A stretch of 64,000 bases of DNA from Thermus thermamylovorans (GTDB lineage: Bacteria > Deinococcota > Deinococci > Deinococcales > Thermaceae): NCBI RefSeq assembly GCF_004307015.1, contig NZ_SIJL01000001.1, positions 214,334 through 278,333 of the forward strand, read 5' to 3'. A program made the position numbers and the translations under genes. Below the pieces are notes generated by a model, which was not told the DNA's origin, searched no databases, and saw nothing but the letters and a program-made list of their open reading frames with translations. This document shows, piece by piece, positions 1-7,677 of the stretch (position 1 is the first letter of the stretch; each line of letters begins with the position of its first letter).

Positions 1-1021
1 CCCGGGTGAGCCGGCCCGCCTGGGCCGCTCGGCGCATGGCCTCGGCGATCCCAAAGGCCACGGCCAGGCTGCCCATGTAGTAGGTGGGGCGATAGGAGGC
101 GTCCCGCCCCTTGCGCTGGCGGAAGCGGCGCATCTCCTCCACCGCAGGGATCAGGGCCTCGTACCAATAGGCGTTGTGGTAGGTGACGGTAAAGCCTTCG
201 GCGGCGGGGCCGGCCCGTTGGATGAGGGCCAGCTCCGCCGAGTAGTAAGTGCCCATGAACTGGGCCTGGAGCCCCTGTTCCCTGGCTGCCCGTAGGATCA
301 GGGGTTCCACCGAGAGGGCGTAGCCCTGGAGGATGACGAAGTCGGGGTTGGCCCGGCGCAGGTTTAGCACCACCGGGGTGGCGTCGGTAAAAGCGGGAGG
401 AGTCACCTCCTCATGTACCACCTCCATCCCCAGGGCCCGGGCCCGCTCCCGGCCGTAGGGGATGGGGTCGCGGCCGAACTCGGTGTTGGAGTAGACGAAG
501 GCAATGCGCGCCCTGGGCCTCTGCAGACGCACCTGCCGCAGGAGGGCCTCCATCATGTCGTTGTAGGTGGGGCCGAAAACGAAGATGGTGGGGTAGGTCC
601 GGGGATCCGCCAGCTCGTTGGAGAAGCTGGTGGCGGAGTAGGGCAGGTTTGTGCGGGCGATCTCCGGGGCCAGGGCCTTGGAAAGCCCGGTGGAGTCCCC
701 GTAGACGAAGAGGAGCTCGTCGGGGCGCTCCCGGGCCACCACCCGGTTGAAGGCGGCGGTGCCCCGGGCCACGTCGTAGCCCGTATCCTCCACGATGAGC
801 TCTAGCCTGCGGCCCCCGATCCCTCCCAGGACCTCGTTCACGTACTCCACCCCGTCCACGAAGCCCTCCCGCCCCGCGTTCCCCGCGAAGGCGAAGGGCC
901 CGGTAAGGGGAAGGAGGGTGGCCAGCTTGACGGGCCGTGCCTGGGCGGCGGCGAAATAGGGCATGCCCAAGGCTGCGAGTGAACCCACGCCCAGCTTCCT
1001 TAAGAACTCCCTGCGTTTCAT
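1..1021 (-). CDS. ABC transporter substrate-binding protein (LivK-like), partial
   Basis: This is the periplasmic ligand-binding component of a Liv-type ABC importer; its 3' end runs off the left edge of the window. The translated N-terminus carries KRREFLRKLG followed by a hydrophobic stretch ending AAAQA, which looks like a twin-arginine export signal (RRxFL). The mature part begins VKLATLLPLTGPFAF and contains NEVLGGIGGRRLELIVEDTG, the usual start of type I periplasmic binding folds (Peripla_BP_6). The ATG at 1021 is preceded by an AGGAGGT ribosome site. It lies downstream of livF on the same strand and also has its own candidate promoter at 1056-1084. It is a second binding protein for the transporter, so it may widen substrate range. 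The ligand cannot be told from sequence; the acyl-CoA synthetase in the operon hints at a carboxylic acid rather than an amino acid. Confidence 0.85.
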   Translation of the reverse strand, partial: MKRREFLRKLGVGSLAALGMPYFAAAQARPVKLATLLPLTGPFAFAGNAGREGFVDGVEYVNEVLGGIGGRRLELIVEDTGYDVARGTAAFNRVVARERPDELLFVYGDSTGLSKALAPEIARTNLPYSATSFSNELADPRTYPTIFVFGPTYNDMMEALLRQVRLQRPRARIAFVYSNTEFGRDPIPYGRERARALGMEVVHEEVTPPAFTDATPVVLNLRRANPDFVILQGYALSVEPLILRAAREQGLQAQFMGTYYSAELALIQRAGPAAEGFTVTYHNAYWYEALIPAVEEMRRFRQRKGRDASYRPTYYMGSLAVAFGIAEAMRRAAQAGRLTR

Positions 1022-1055
1022 CACCTTTACCTCCTTTCGGGTTGTGCTTGAGCCA

Positions 1056-1084
1056 AAGATAACATACCGGCCACTACCCGGCAA
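1056..1084 (-). promoter_or_regulatory. Candidate promoter for the second substrate-binding protein
   Basis: Minus strand shows a -35 TTGCCG (1079-1084), a 17-base spacer and a -10 TATCTT (1056-1061), about 35 bases upstream of the ATG at 1021. It would let this binding protein be expressed apart from the upstream transporter genes. Matches are by eye only. Confidence 0.55.
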
Positions 1085-1139
1085 GAGGCCCCGCCTTGGA
1101 AGGGAGAGGTTCCTGGCTGGGCGTTGGGGAGGGGTAGCC

Positions 1140-1883
1140 CTAAAGGCCCAAGTAGGCCCTTTGGAACTGGGGGTCTTGCAGGAGGGCCCGGGCGGGCCCC
1201 TGGCGCACCAGGCGCCCGTTGGAGAGGACGTAGGCCCGGTCGGCCAAGGCCAGGGCCCGGGCTGCCTCCTGCTCTACCAGGAGGACGGTGATTCCCTCCT
1301 GGCGCACCCGGGCGATCTGCTCAAAGACCAGGGCCCGCACCTTGGGGGCGAGGCCGGTGGAGGGTTCGTCTATGGCCAGGAGCTTGGGACGGGCCATGAG
1401 GACCCGGCCGATGGCCAGCATCTGCTGCTCCCCCCCGGAGAGGTTGCCTGCCCGCTGGCCCCGGCGCTCCTGGAGCCTGGGAAAGAGCTCGTAAACAAAG
1501 GCGAGCTGCTTCCGCACTTCCCCCTTGGGCAGGAGGAGCCCCCCGGCCAGGAGGTTCTCCTCCACGGAGAGCTCCTTGAAGGGCCGCCGCCTTTCGGGGC
1601 AGAGGACCAGGCCCAGCTGGGCGATCTGGTGGGGGAGGAGGTGGTCGATGCGCTTCCCCAAGAACCGCGCCTCCCCCTCCAGGCGGATCTCCCCCGCCTT
1701 GCTGCCCCGGTGGAGCCTGGCCTCGAGGCGGACCAGGCCGGTGATGGCCCGGAGGAAGCTGGTCTTGCCGGCGCCGTTGGGCCCCACCAAGCAGACGAGC
1801 TCCCCCTCCCGCACCTCCAGGTCCACCCCGAAGAGGATCTGGGCCTTGCCGTAGCTGAGGGAAAGCCCCTGGACCTCAAGCAT
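1140..1883 (-). CDS. livF: Liv-type ABC transporter ATP-binding protein LivF
   Basis: One of the two cytoplasmic ATPases of the Liv importer; it hydrolyses ATP to drive uptake. The 247-residue length is normal for LivF. Walker A is GPNGAGKTS near residue 35, the ABC signature is LSGGEQQ, Walker B is LLAIDEPSTGLAPK, and the H-loop reads LLVEQE, with Glu where many ABC proteins have a longer EH motif, as is usual in LivF. The ATG at 1883 lies inside the end of livG, an eight-base overlap, so the two are probably translationally coupled. It is the last transporter gene before the second substrate-binding protein. The family is certain, the substrate is not. Confidence 0.93.
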   Translation of the reverse strand: MLEVQGLSLSYGKAQILFGVDLEVREGELVCLVGPNGAGKTSFLRAITGLVRLEARLHRGSKAGEIRLEGEARFLGKRIDHLLPHQIAQLGLVLCPERRRPFKELSVEENLLAGGLLLPKGEVRKQLAFVYELFPRLQERRGQRAGNLSGGEQQMLAIGRVLMARPKLLAIDEPSTGLAPKVRALVFEQIARVRQEGITVLLVEQEAARALALADRAYVLSNGRLVRQGPARALLQDPQFQRAYLGL

Positions 1884-2640
1884 GGGCCTCCTCCCCCAGG
1901 TAGGCCTCGATCACCTTGGGGTTGCGGGCCACCTCCTCGGGGGTACCCTCCGCCAGCACCTCCCCGAAGTGCAGCACCACCACCCGGTCGGCGATCTTGA
2001 AGAGCTCGGAAAGCTTGTGCTCGATGATCACCATGGCGCACCCCTCGCTGTGGAGCCTGCCAAACCTTCCCCCCTTGCGCAGGCGGGCCAGGGACTTGGC
2101 GAGGAGCTCTGTCTCCACCGGGGTGAGGCCGGCAAAGGGCTCATCCAGGATAAGGAGCTCGGGCTCCGTGGCCAGGGCGCGGGCGATCTCCAGGCGTTTG
2201 AGCTCTCCCCCCGAGAGGACCGAGGCCGGCTCCTTGGCCTTGTCGGCGATGCCCACGAACTCCAGGGCGTCCAGGGCCCGCGCCTCGGCCCGCTTCACCC
2301 AGTCCCCCTTCCTCCCTCCTCGGGGCCCGTAGGCCGCTACCAGGACGTTGGCGATCACGGGCAGGCGCTTCAGGGGCCTGGGGCTTTGGAAAGTGGCGGC
2401 TAGGCCCAGGCGCACCCGCTCCCAGGTGGGGAGGGAGGTGATCGCTTTCCCCTTGAAGAACACCCGCCCCTCGTCGGGGCGGTGGATGCCCAGGAGGATC
2501 CTCAGGAGGGTGGTCTTGCCCGCCCCGTTAGGGCCGATAAGGCCCACGATCTCCCCCTCCTTCACCCGTAGGTCCACCCTGTAAAGGGCCTGCAACCCCC
2601 CAAAGCGCTTGGAGAGGTTTTCAGCCTGCAGCAGGTCCAC
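1876..2640 (-). CDS. livG: Liv-type ABC transporter ATP-binding protein LivG
   Basis: Second cytoplasmic ATPase of the importer, 254 residues. Walker A GPNGAGKTT, signature LSGGELKRLE, Walker B LLILDEPFAGLTP and the H-loop region VIIEHKLSELF are all present in the right order. Between Walker B and the H-loop there is a stretch rich in Gly/Arg/Lys (LRKGGRFGRLHSEGCAM) where family members usually have a short helix, so a small local insertion is likely. The start is GTG at 2640, 20 bases inside the 3' end of the acyl-CoA synthetase gene, with a GGGAGGAGGT ribosome site. The overlap with the synthetase argues that synthetase and transporter belong to one transcript. Confidence 0.92.
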   Translation of the reverse strand: MDLLQAENLSKRFGGLQALYRVDLRVKEGEIVGLIGPNGAGKTTLLRILLGIHRPDEGRVFFKGKAITSLPTWERVRLGLAATFQSPRPLKRLPVIANVLVAAYGPRGGRKGDWVKRAEARALDALEFVGIADKAKEPASVLSGGELKRLEIARALATEPELLILDEPFAGLTPVETELLAKSLARLRKGGRFGRLHSEGCAMVIIEHKLSELFKIADRVVVLHFGEVLAEGTPEEVARNPKVIEAYLGEEAHA

Positions 2641-4288
2641 CCTGGACCTCCTCCCGCAGCTCCCGGCGCGATACCTTGCCCACGTCCGTCTTGGGTAGCT
2701 CCCCCCGAAACTCGATCTCCCTGGGGAGCTTGTAGGGGGCGAGGCGTTCCTTTAGGAAGGCCAGGAGGTCCTCCTCGGTCACCTTGCCCCGGGCCTCCGC
2801 CTCCAGGACCACGTAGGCCTTGGGGTAGGCCCCCACCTTGGGGTCCGGCACCCCCACCACGCCGGCGGCCTTCACCAGAGGGTGGGCGCGGAGGGCCTCC
2901 TCGATCTCCCGGGGGAAGACGGGGCGGCCCTTGTACTTGATCATGTCCTTGGCCCGGTCGTAGAAGTGGAAATACCCCTCCTCGTCCATGCGCACCAGGT
3001 CCCCGGTGCGGAAGAAGCGGAGGCCCCCTTGGCTGAAGAAGCTTCGGGCGTTCTCGTCCTCCCGCCGCCAGTAGCCCCGGGTCACGTTGGGTCCGGCCAG
3101 GGCCAGCTCCCCCACCTCCCCCACGGGCACGGGCTCCAGGGTTTCTGGGTCTACCACCAGGGCCCGGATGCCTGGCAGGGGGATGCCGAAAGAGCCCCGC
3201 TTTATCCGGTCGCGGGGGTTGATGTGGCTCACCGAGGTGGTTTCGGTCATCCCGTACCCTTCGGCGATCTCCCTCCCCGTGCGCCGCTTGAAGGCCTCCA
3301 CCGTAGCCTCGTGCAGGGTGTCGGCCCCGCTTACCACCACCTCTAGCCGTCGCCAGTCCACCCAGTGGGCCTTGGGGTGGTCCCGGAGGACCTCGTAGAG
3401 GGAAGGGACCCCAAAGAAGTGGGTGGCCCGGTAGCGCACCATGGCCTCGAGGATCCAGTCGGGGTCAGGGGTGGAGAAGACCACCAGCCTGGCCCCGGAG
3501 AGAAGCCCCCCAAGGAGGAGGACCACCTGGCCGTAGATGTGGTAGAAGGGCAGGAAGGCCAGGATGGTGTTTTCCCGGCCCAGGGGGTTCAGGCTTTGGA
3601 TCACGCGGTGGGCCGCCAGGATGTTCCCGTGGGTGATCTCCACCCCCTTGGGCAGGCCGGTGGTTCCCCCCGTATAGGGGAGGGCGGCCAGGTCCTCCTC
3701 TCCCCGGGGCTCGGGAACAGGGAGGGGGGCGCTCCGGAGCAGGTCGGCGAAGGGATGGATTCCGGGTCCTTTGGGCGGGGGAAGCCCTCTCACCAGCAAC
3801 CTTTGCCACGTGGGAAGGGCTTCCTTAAGGGAGGCCACAACGGTAGCCTCCAAAGCCACGCCGGTTCGGGCGGCGTTTTCCAGCAGGGCGTCCTGGACCA
3901 CCAGGAAGCGGGCCCCCGAGTCCAGGAGCTGGTGGCGAAGCTCGTGGGAGGTGTAGAGGGGGCTCACGGGCACCACCACCCCCCCGGCCCAGAGGATGCC
4001 CAGGTAGGCGATGACGAACTGGGGGCTGTTGGCCAGGTAGAGCCCCACCCGGTCCCCGGGGGCCAACCCCAGGGCCTTGAGGCCGCCGGCGAAGCGCTGG
4101 ATGGCCTCCAGGAGCTCCTCGTAGCGGTAGGCCCTTCCGTAGTAGAGGAGGGCCACTTCACGGCTCCTCCCCTCGAAAGCCTCCCTCACTTTCTCGCCCA
4201 CGCTGCCCGTAGGGGTTTCCGCCTCAGCGGGAGTTCCCGGGGGGTAGAAGCGCAGCCAAGGGCGCTCCCAGTAGAGGGTCTGGGTCAC
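2621..4288 (-). CDS. Acyl-CoA synthetase (AMP-forming), long/medium-chain type
   Basis: Activates a carboxylic acid to its CoA thioester using ATP via an acyl-adenylate. Motifs of the adenylate-forming (ANL) superfamily are all present: the P-loop YTGGTTGLPKG, EGYGMTETT, the hinge motif TGDLVRMDEEGYFHFYDR, and the C-terminal catalytic lysine in PKTDVGKVSRREL. Start chosen is GTG at 4288 (reading TQTLYWERP) behind AAAGGAGGTG; it shares GTGA with the stop of livM, giving 555 residues, a normal family length. A longer reading to 4384 would overlap livM by 100 bases without a ribosome site. Lying between livM and livG, it is likely to trap the imported acid as a CoA ester. Fatty, branched-chain or aromatic acids are all possible. 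Confidence 0.9.
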   Translation of the reverse strand: MTQTLYWERPWLRFYPPGTPAEAETPTGSVGEKVREAFEGRSREVALLYYGRAYRYEELLEAIQRFAGGLKALGLAPGDRVGLYLANSPQFVIAYLGILWAGGVVVPVSPLYTSHELRHQLLDSGARFLVVQDALLENAARTGVALEATVVASLKEALPTWQRLLVRGLPPPKGPGIHPFADLLRSAPLPVPEPRGEEDLAALPYTGGTTGLPKGVEITHGNILAAHRVIQSLNPLGRENTILAFLPFYHIYGQVVLLLGGLLSGARLVVFSTPDPDWILEAMVRYRATHFFGVPSLYEVLRDHPKAHWVDWRRLEVVVSGADTLHEATVEAFKRRTGREIAEGYGMTETTSVSHINPRDRIKRGSFGIPLPGIRALVVDPETLEPVPVGEVGELALAGPNVTRGYWRREDENARSFFSQGGLRFFRTGDLVRMDEEGYFHFYDRAKDMIKYKGRPVFPREIEEALRAHPLVKAAGVVGVPDPKVGAYPKAYVVLEAEARGKVTEEDLLAFLKERLAPYKLPREIEFRGELPKTDVGKVSRRELREEVQGGPAAG

Positions 4289-5358
4289 GGTTTCACCTCC
4301 TTTGCCGCAGGAAGGTGCAGCTCCACCCCGCAGGCCCGGCAGTGCCTGCGGGTGAAGGCGTTCCTCACCTTGCACCGGGGGCACACCTCTTCCAAACGGT
4401 CCAGGACGCCCCGGACCACCCCTTGGGGCAGGAAGCGCATGACGAGAAGGATAAGGAGGGCGAAGGCCAGCATCCGGAGCTCTTCTGTGACCCGCAGGAT
4501 CTCCAGGATGGGGAAGAGGAGAAAAGTGCCGGCCACGGGACCGTAGATGGTGGCGATGCCCCCGAAGACCGACCAGATGACGGGCTGGATGGAGTTGAAG
4601 AGGGAAAGGCTGTCCGGCCCCGCCACCCGCAGATAGTGGGCGTAGAGCCCACCGGCAATCCCGGCGAAAAGGGCGCTTACTGCGAAGGCCAGGAGCTTAA
4701 GGCGCACGGTGTTCACCCCCACCATGCGCACCGCGGCCTCGTCCTCGCGGACGGCGTGGAAGAGGAGGCCTATTCGCGAGCCCGCAAGCTTCCACAGGAT
4801 GAGAAGGGAAATGAGGAAGATCACCACCACCAGGTAATACTCCTCCAGACGGCTCTGCCCGAGCCGGGGCAGGCCGGAAAGCCCGAGCTCCCCCCCGGTG
4901 AACCGGGGGAAGAGGAAGATGAGGCCGGTGGCGATGATGGGAAAGGCCAAGGTGACCAGGGAGAGGTAGGGCCCCCGCACCCTTAAGGAGGGGAGGCCTA
5001 CCAGCACCCCCGCCAGGGTGGCCAGGAGGGCCCCCAAGGGGATGGTGAGGGCAGGGGAGAGCCCCGTTTCCCGGCCCAGGATGGCGGAGGTATAGCCGGA
5101 AAGGCCGAAGAAGAAGGCGTGTCCTAGGCTCACCTGGCCCGTGTAGCCGGAGAGGAGGTCCCAGCTGGCCGCGTAGAGGGCAAAGATGGCGGTGAGGGTG
5201 AGGACCCTGAGCCAGTAAGGGTCCTGGCTGAAGAGGGGAAAGAGAAGGAGGAAGAGGACGAAGAGCAGGGCCAAGGTGCGGCCCGGAAGGGCCAGAACCT
5301 CGTGCCGCAGGTATAGGAGAGCCCAGGGAAGGGACCAGACCCGCAGGGGACCCGTCAT
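4285..5358 (-). CDS. livM: Liv-type ABC transporter permease LivM with C-terminal zinc ribbon
   Basis: Inner-membrane channel subunit. The first ~310 residues are the LivM/BPD_transp_2 fold with about nine or ten hydrophobic segments and the conserved LSGYTGQVSLGHAFFFGLSGY region. Unusually, the last ~32 residues hold C326-x2-C329-x10-C340-x2-C343 (CPRCKVRNAF then RHCRACG), a compact treble/zinc-ribbon-like motif after a short helix. LivM proteins normally end soon after the last membrane helix. The ATG at 5358 overlaps the livH stop by four bases (ATGA) and its own stop shares GTGA with the acyl-CoA synthetase start, so the tail is encoded in frame and is not a read-through artefact of a lost stop. 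The permease assignment is secure; the function of the ribbon is unknown. Confidence 0.92.
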   Translation of the reverse strand: MTGPLRVWSLPWALLYLRHEVLALPGRTLALLFVLFLLLFPLFSQDPYWLRVLTLTAIFALYAASWDLLSGYTGQVSLGHAFFFGLSGYTSAILGRETGLSPALTIPLGALLATLAGVLVGLPSLRVRGPYLSLVTLAFPIIATGLIFLFPRFTGGELGLSGLPRLGQSRLEEYYLVVVIFLISLLILWKLAGSRIGLLFHAVREDEAAVRMVGVNTVRLKLLAFAVSALFAGIAGGLYAHYLRVAGPDSLSLFNSIQPVIWSVFGGIATIYGPVAGTFLLFPILEILRVTEELRMLAFALLILLVMRFLPQGVVRGVLDRLEEVCPRCKVRNAFTRRHCRACGVELHLPAAKEVKP

Positions 5359-6218
5359 CGCTCCTCCGCGAAGGACGCGCCGAAAAGGCCTTCAGGGCGT
5401 AGGACCAGGACCAAAACCAGGATGAGGAGGGCCACGGCGGTGCGCAGGAAGGCGCCCCCGGGCACCAGGTTCACCACCGTTACCTCGGCGAAGGCCAGGA
5501 CCAAGGCTCCCAGGAGGGCTCCCGGGAGGCTACCGAGCCCTCCGAGGACCACCGCCGCCAGAACCACCAGGAGGGGCGGCATCCACATGTGGGGCTCCAG
5601 GGTGGCCATGGGGGCTACGGCCAGGCCCGCCAGGGCGGCCAGCAGGGCCCCGAGCCCCACGGCCCAGTACCCGGCCCGGGAAAGGCTGATCCCCAGAAGC
5701 TCCGCTGCCTCCTGGTCCTGGGCGGCGGCCCGGATGCTGAGGCCGAGCCGGGTTCCCTTCAGGAAGGCCCAGGCCAAAAGCAGAACCCCTCCGGCGAAGA
5801 GGAGGGCCAGGAGGGCTTGCTGGGCCACCCGCACCCCCAGGATCTCCACGAACCCTGGAAGCAGGGCAGGGACAGAGCGGAAGTGCCCGCCGAAGAGGAG
5901 GAGGGCCACTTCCTGGAGGAGGAGGGCCAGGGCGATGGTGACGATGAGGACCGTGGCCTCGTACTCCTTGAGGGGTTCCAGAAAGAACCAGTAGGCCAGG
6001 AGGGCCAGCCCCAGGACCAAAAGGGCAGAGAGAAGAGCCGCCGGGGCGAAACCCATGAGTCCCAGGAAGAAGAAAAGGGCGTAGGCGGCGGCCATGTAGA
6101 AAGCGGTGTGGGCCAGGTTCAGGATGCGGGCCACCCCGTAGGTGAGGGCGAAGCCGAGGGCCAGCATCCCGTAGATGCCGCTCAGGACCAGGCCGTTAAC
6201 CAGGATGGCGGCGAGCAT
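5355..6218 (-). CDS. livH: Liv-type ABC transporter permease LivH
   Basis: The second membrane permease, 287 residues, about eight hydrophobic segments. The N-terminal NGLVLSGIYGMLALGFALTYG and the ARILNLAHTAFYM stretch match LivH (usually GxxNxAHG); here the small residue after the His is Thr. The C-terminal region VVLGGLGSLPGALLGALVLA contains the Gly-rich loop that contacts the ATPase. The ATG at 6218 directly follows the stop of the substrate-binding protein (6219), so the genes are contiguous. Start and length are well supported. Confidence 0.92.
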   Translation of the reverse strand: MLAAILVNGLVLSGIYGMLALGFALTYGVARILNLAHTAFYMAAAYALFFFLGLMGFAPAALLSALLVLGLALLAYWFFLEPLKEYEATVLIVTIALALLLQEVALLLFGGHFRSVPALLPGFVEILGVRVAQQALLALLFAGGVLLLAWAFLKGTRLGLSIRAAAQDQEAAELLGISLSRAGYWAVGLGALLAALAGLAVAPMATLEPHMWMPPLLVVLAAVVLGGLGSLPGALLGALVLAFAEVTVVNLVPGGAFLRTAVALLILVLVLVLRPEGLFGASFAEER

Positions 6219-7514
6219 CTACCTTCTCCAGGCCTCCACCACCCAAGGGGGGAGCTCATAGGGGCGCACCCCGGCGTAGCTCACCACCCGGCCTTCCACC
6301 TGCCAGTTGCGGGGCCAGAAGGCCTGCATCCGGCCGCCCACCCACTGCACCCCTAGGCCCGTGGTGTACCCGGGGCCCCAGGTGACGTCGTGGGTCCGAT
6401 CGAAGACGATGCGCCCTGTGGCCCCGGTGTAGTCAGTGGCCTCGAGGGCCCGCACCACCGCGTCCACGTTGGTGGTGCCCGCGCGGGTCAGGGCCTCGGC
6501 CAGGATGTAAAGCGCCCCGTAGGCTCCACTGGCCGTGTAGATGGGAAACTGGCGGAAGCGGGCCTGGAAGTTGCTGATGAAGGGGATGGTCCTCGGGGTA
6601 ATGGCTACGCCCGGGGCCAGGGAGTTCAGGGTGGCCACGTAGGTCCCGAGGTTGTCCGTGGCCCTGAGCCAAGTTTCCTGCTGGGCCTCCACATTGATGC
6701 CCACGGGGGCGGCGGGGATCCTCAGGCGGCCCCAGTCCCGCCCGAAGGGCACCCCCACGGGGCCGGAGAGCACGGTGAAGATCACCTGGGCCCCGGCCCG
6801 CTGGATGGCCGTGAGTTCTGGGGTCACGTCGGTGGCTGTGGCCGAAGGCCGCCAGGTGCCCACCACCTCGGCCCCGTATCCTTGGGGCGGGGGGGCGGCG
6901 AAGAGGCGGCCCGCGGTTTCCACCAGGGGGTCGGCCCAAGCGGCCCGTTCTGCCAGGATAGCCACCCGGGGCCGAGGGATGCCGAGCTGCTGCCTTACGG
7001 CCTGAACCACCTCGGCTGCCAGGAGAAGGGAGGTCCGGGCCAGGTCGCTGGACTTATTGGGGCTCACGCGGAAGAGGTACTTGAAGCGCTCGTAGTTCCG
7101 GTCCACCCGCCCTGCCAGAAGCCCGTCCAACCCGGCCCCCGTGATGATGAAGATCTTGCGGTAGTCTGCGGCCACCTCGGTCATGGCCAGGACCGCCTCG
7201 CTGCGGAAGCCGCCCATCAGGAAATCCACCCTTTGGGCGGTGATGGCCCGTTCCACTGCGGTGGCGGCGTCGGTGACGCTGGTCATCTCGTTGGTATCCA
7301 CCCGGATGAGCTCGATGCGGTAGCGCTGGTTACCGATCTGGACGCCTCCCGCCCGGTTGATCTCCTCCGCCGCCAAGGTGGCCCCGTACCAGGTGTGCTC
7401 CCCTTGCACGAAGGCCATGGGTCCCACCACCCCGATGCGCAGGGTCTGGGCCGAGACCCCGCTCCCCAAGAGGAGCGCCACCGCCCAAAGGACCGCCGTC
7501 CCTATCCTTCCCAT
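6219..7514 (-). CDS. ABC transporter substrate-binding protein (LivK-like)
   Basis: First gene of the transporter operon. The 431-residue product starts with a Sec signal peptide (MGRIGTAVLWAVALLLGSG, cleavage likely after VSA) and then LRIGVVGPMAFVQGEHTWYG, the Peripla_BP_6 opening. EINRAGGVQIG and LIRVDTNEM follow the type I binding fold. I place the start at ATG 7514 because a GGAGGT site sits six bases upstream; an in-frame TTG at 7520 overlaps that site. It is clearly different in sequence from the second binding protein at the left edge, so the system has two receptors. It lies about 115 bases downstream of the predicted transcription start. Confidence 0.88.
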   Translation of the reverse strand: MGRIGTAVLWAVALLLGSGVSAQTLRIGVVGPMAFVQGEHTWYGATLAAEEINRAGGVQIGNQRYRIELIRVDTNEMTSVTDAATAVERAITAQRVDFLMGGFRSEAVLAMTEVAADYRKIFIITGAGLDGLLAGRVDRNYERFKYLFRVSPNKSSDLARTSLLLAAEVVQAVRQQLGIPRPRVAILAERAAWADPLVETAGRLFAAPPPQGYGAEVVGTWRPSATATDVTPELTAIQRAGAQVIFTVLSGPVGVPFGRDWGRLRIPAAPVGINVEAQQETWLRATDNLGTYVATLNSLAPGVAITPRTIPFISNFQARFRQFPIYTASGAYGALYILAEALTRAGTTNVDAVVRALEATDYTGATGRIVFDRTHDVTWGPGYTTGLGVQWVGGRMQAFWPRNWQVEGRVVSYAGVRPYELPPWVVEAWRR

Positions 7515-7613
7515 CGCCAACCTCCTTTCCTCTTACCCCCAGGCTAGCCCCTCCCCCGGCGTTCGACAAGGGCGTTTGCCGCTTACCGAAGGGCCCCATG
7601 GGGGCCTGCCGCT

Positions 7614-7637
7614 ACCGACCAGTCGGTTGGGACCAAC
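7614..7637. promoter_or_regulatory. Double palindrome, probable repressor operator
   Basis: Two perfect inverted repeats sit side by side: ACCGAC-CA-GTCGGT (7614-7627) and GTTGG-GA-CCAAC (7626-7637). They lie immediately downstream of, and touching, the -10 box of the transporter operon, where a bound repressor would block transcription. Size and dyad form are typical of TetR-type operators, but I do not recognise the regulator and none is encoded nearby. Confidence 0.6.
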
Positions 7638-7664
7638 TTATCCCCGAACCCCATTCCTTGTCAA
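7637..7664 (-). promoter_or_regulatory. Promoter of the Liv/acyl-CoA synthetase operon
   Basis: Minus strand has a perfect -35 TTGACA (7659-7664), a 16-base spacer and -10 GATAAG (7637-7642). This puts transcription start near 7630, about 115 bases before the first ATG. It is the strongest-looking housekeeping promoter in the left part of the window. Confidence 0.72.
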
Positions 7665-7677
7665 GTAGCATGGGTCC

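Noticed and set aside
963..2000. 345-codon open frame on the plus strand across livF
   Set aside because: It lies antisense to livF and livG, which have full ATPase motifs. Long antisense frames are expected in such GC-rich DNA; the translation is Gly/Pro/Leu-rich with no domain.
2621..4384. Longer start for the acyl-CoA synthetase at 4384
   Set aside because: The extra 32 residues overlap livM coding sequence and have no family similarity; GTG 4288 has an ideal ribosome site and GTGA coupling.
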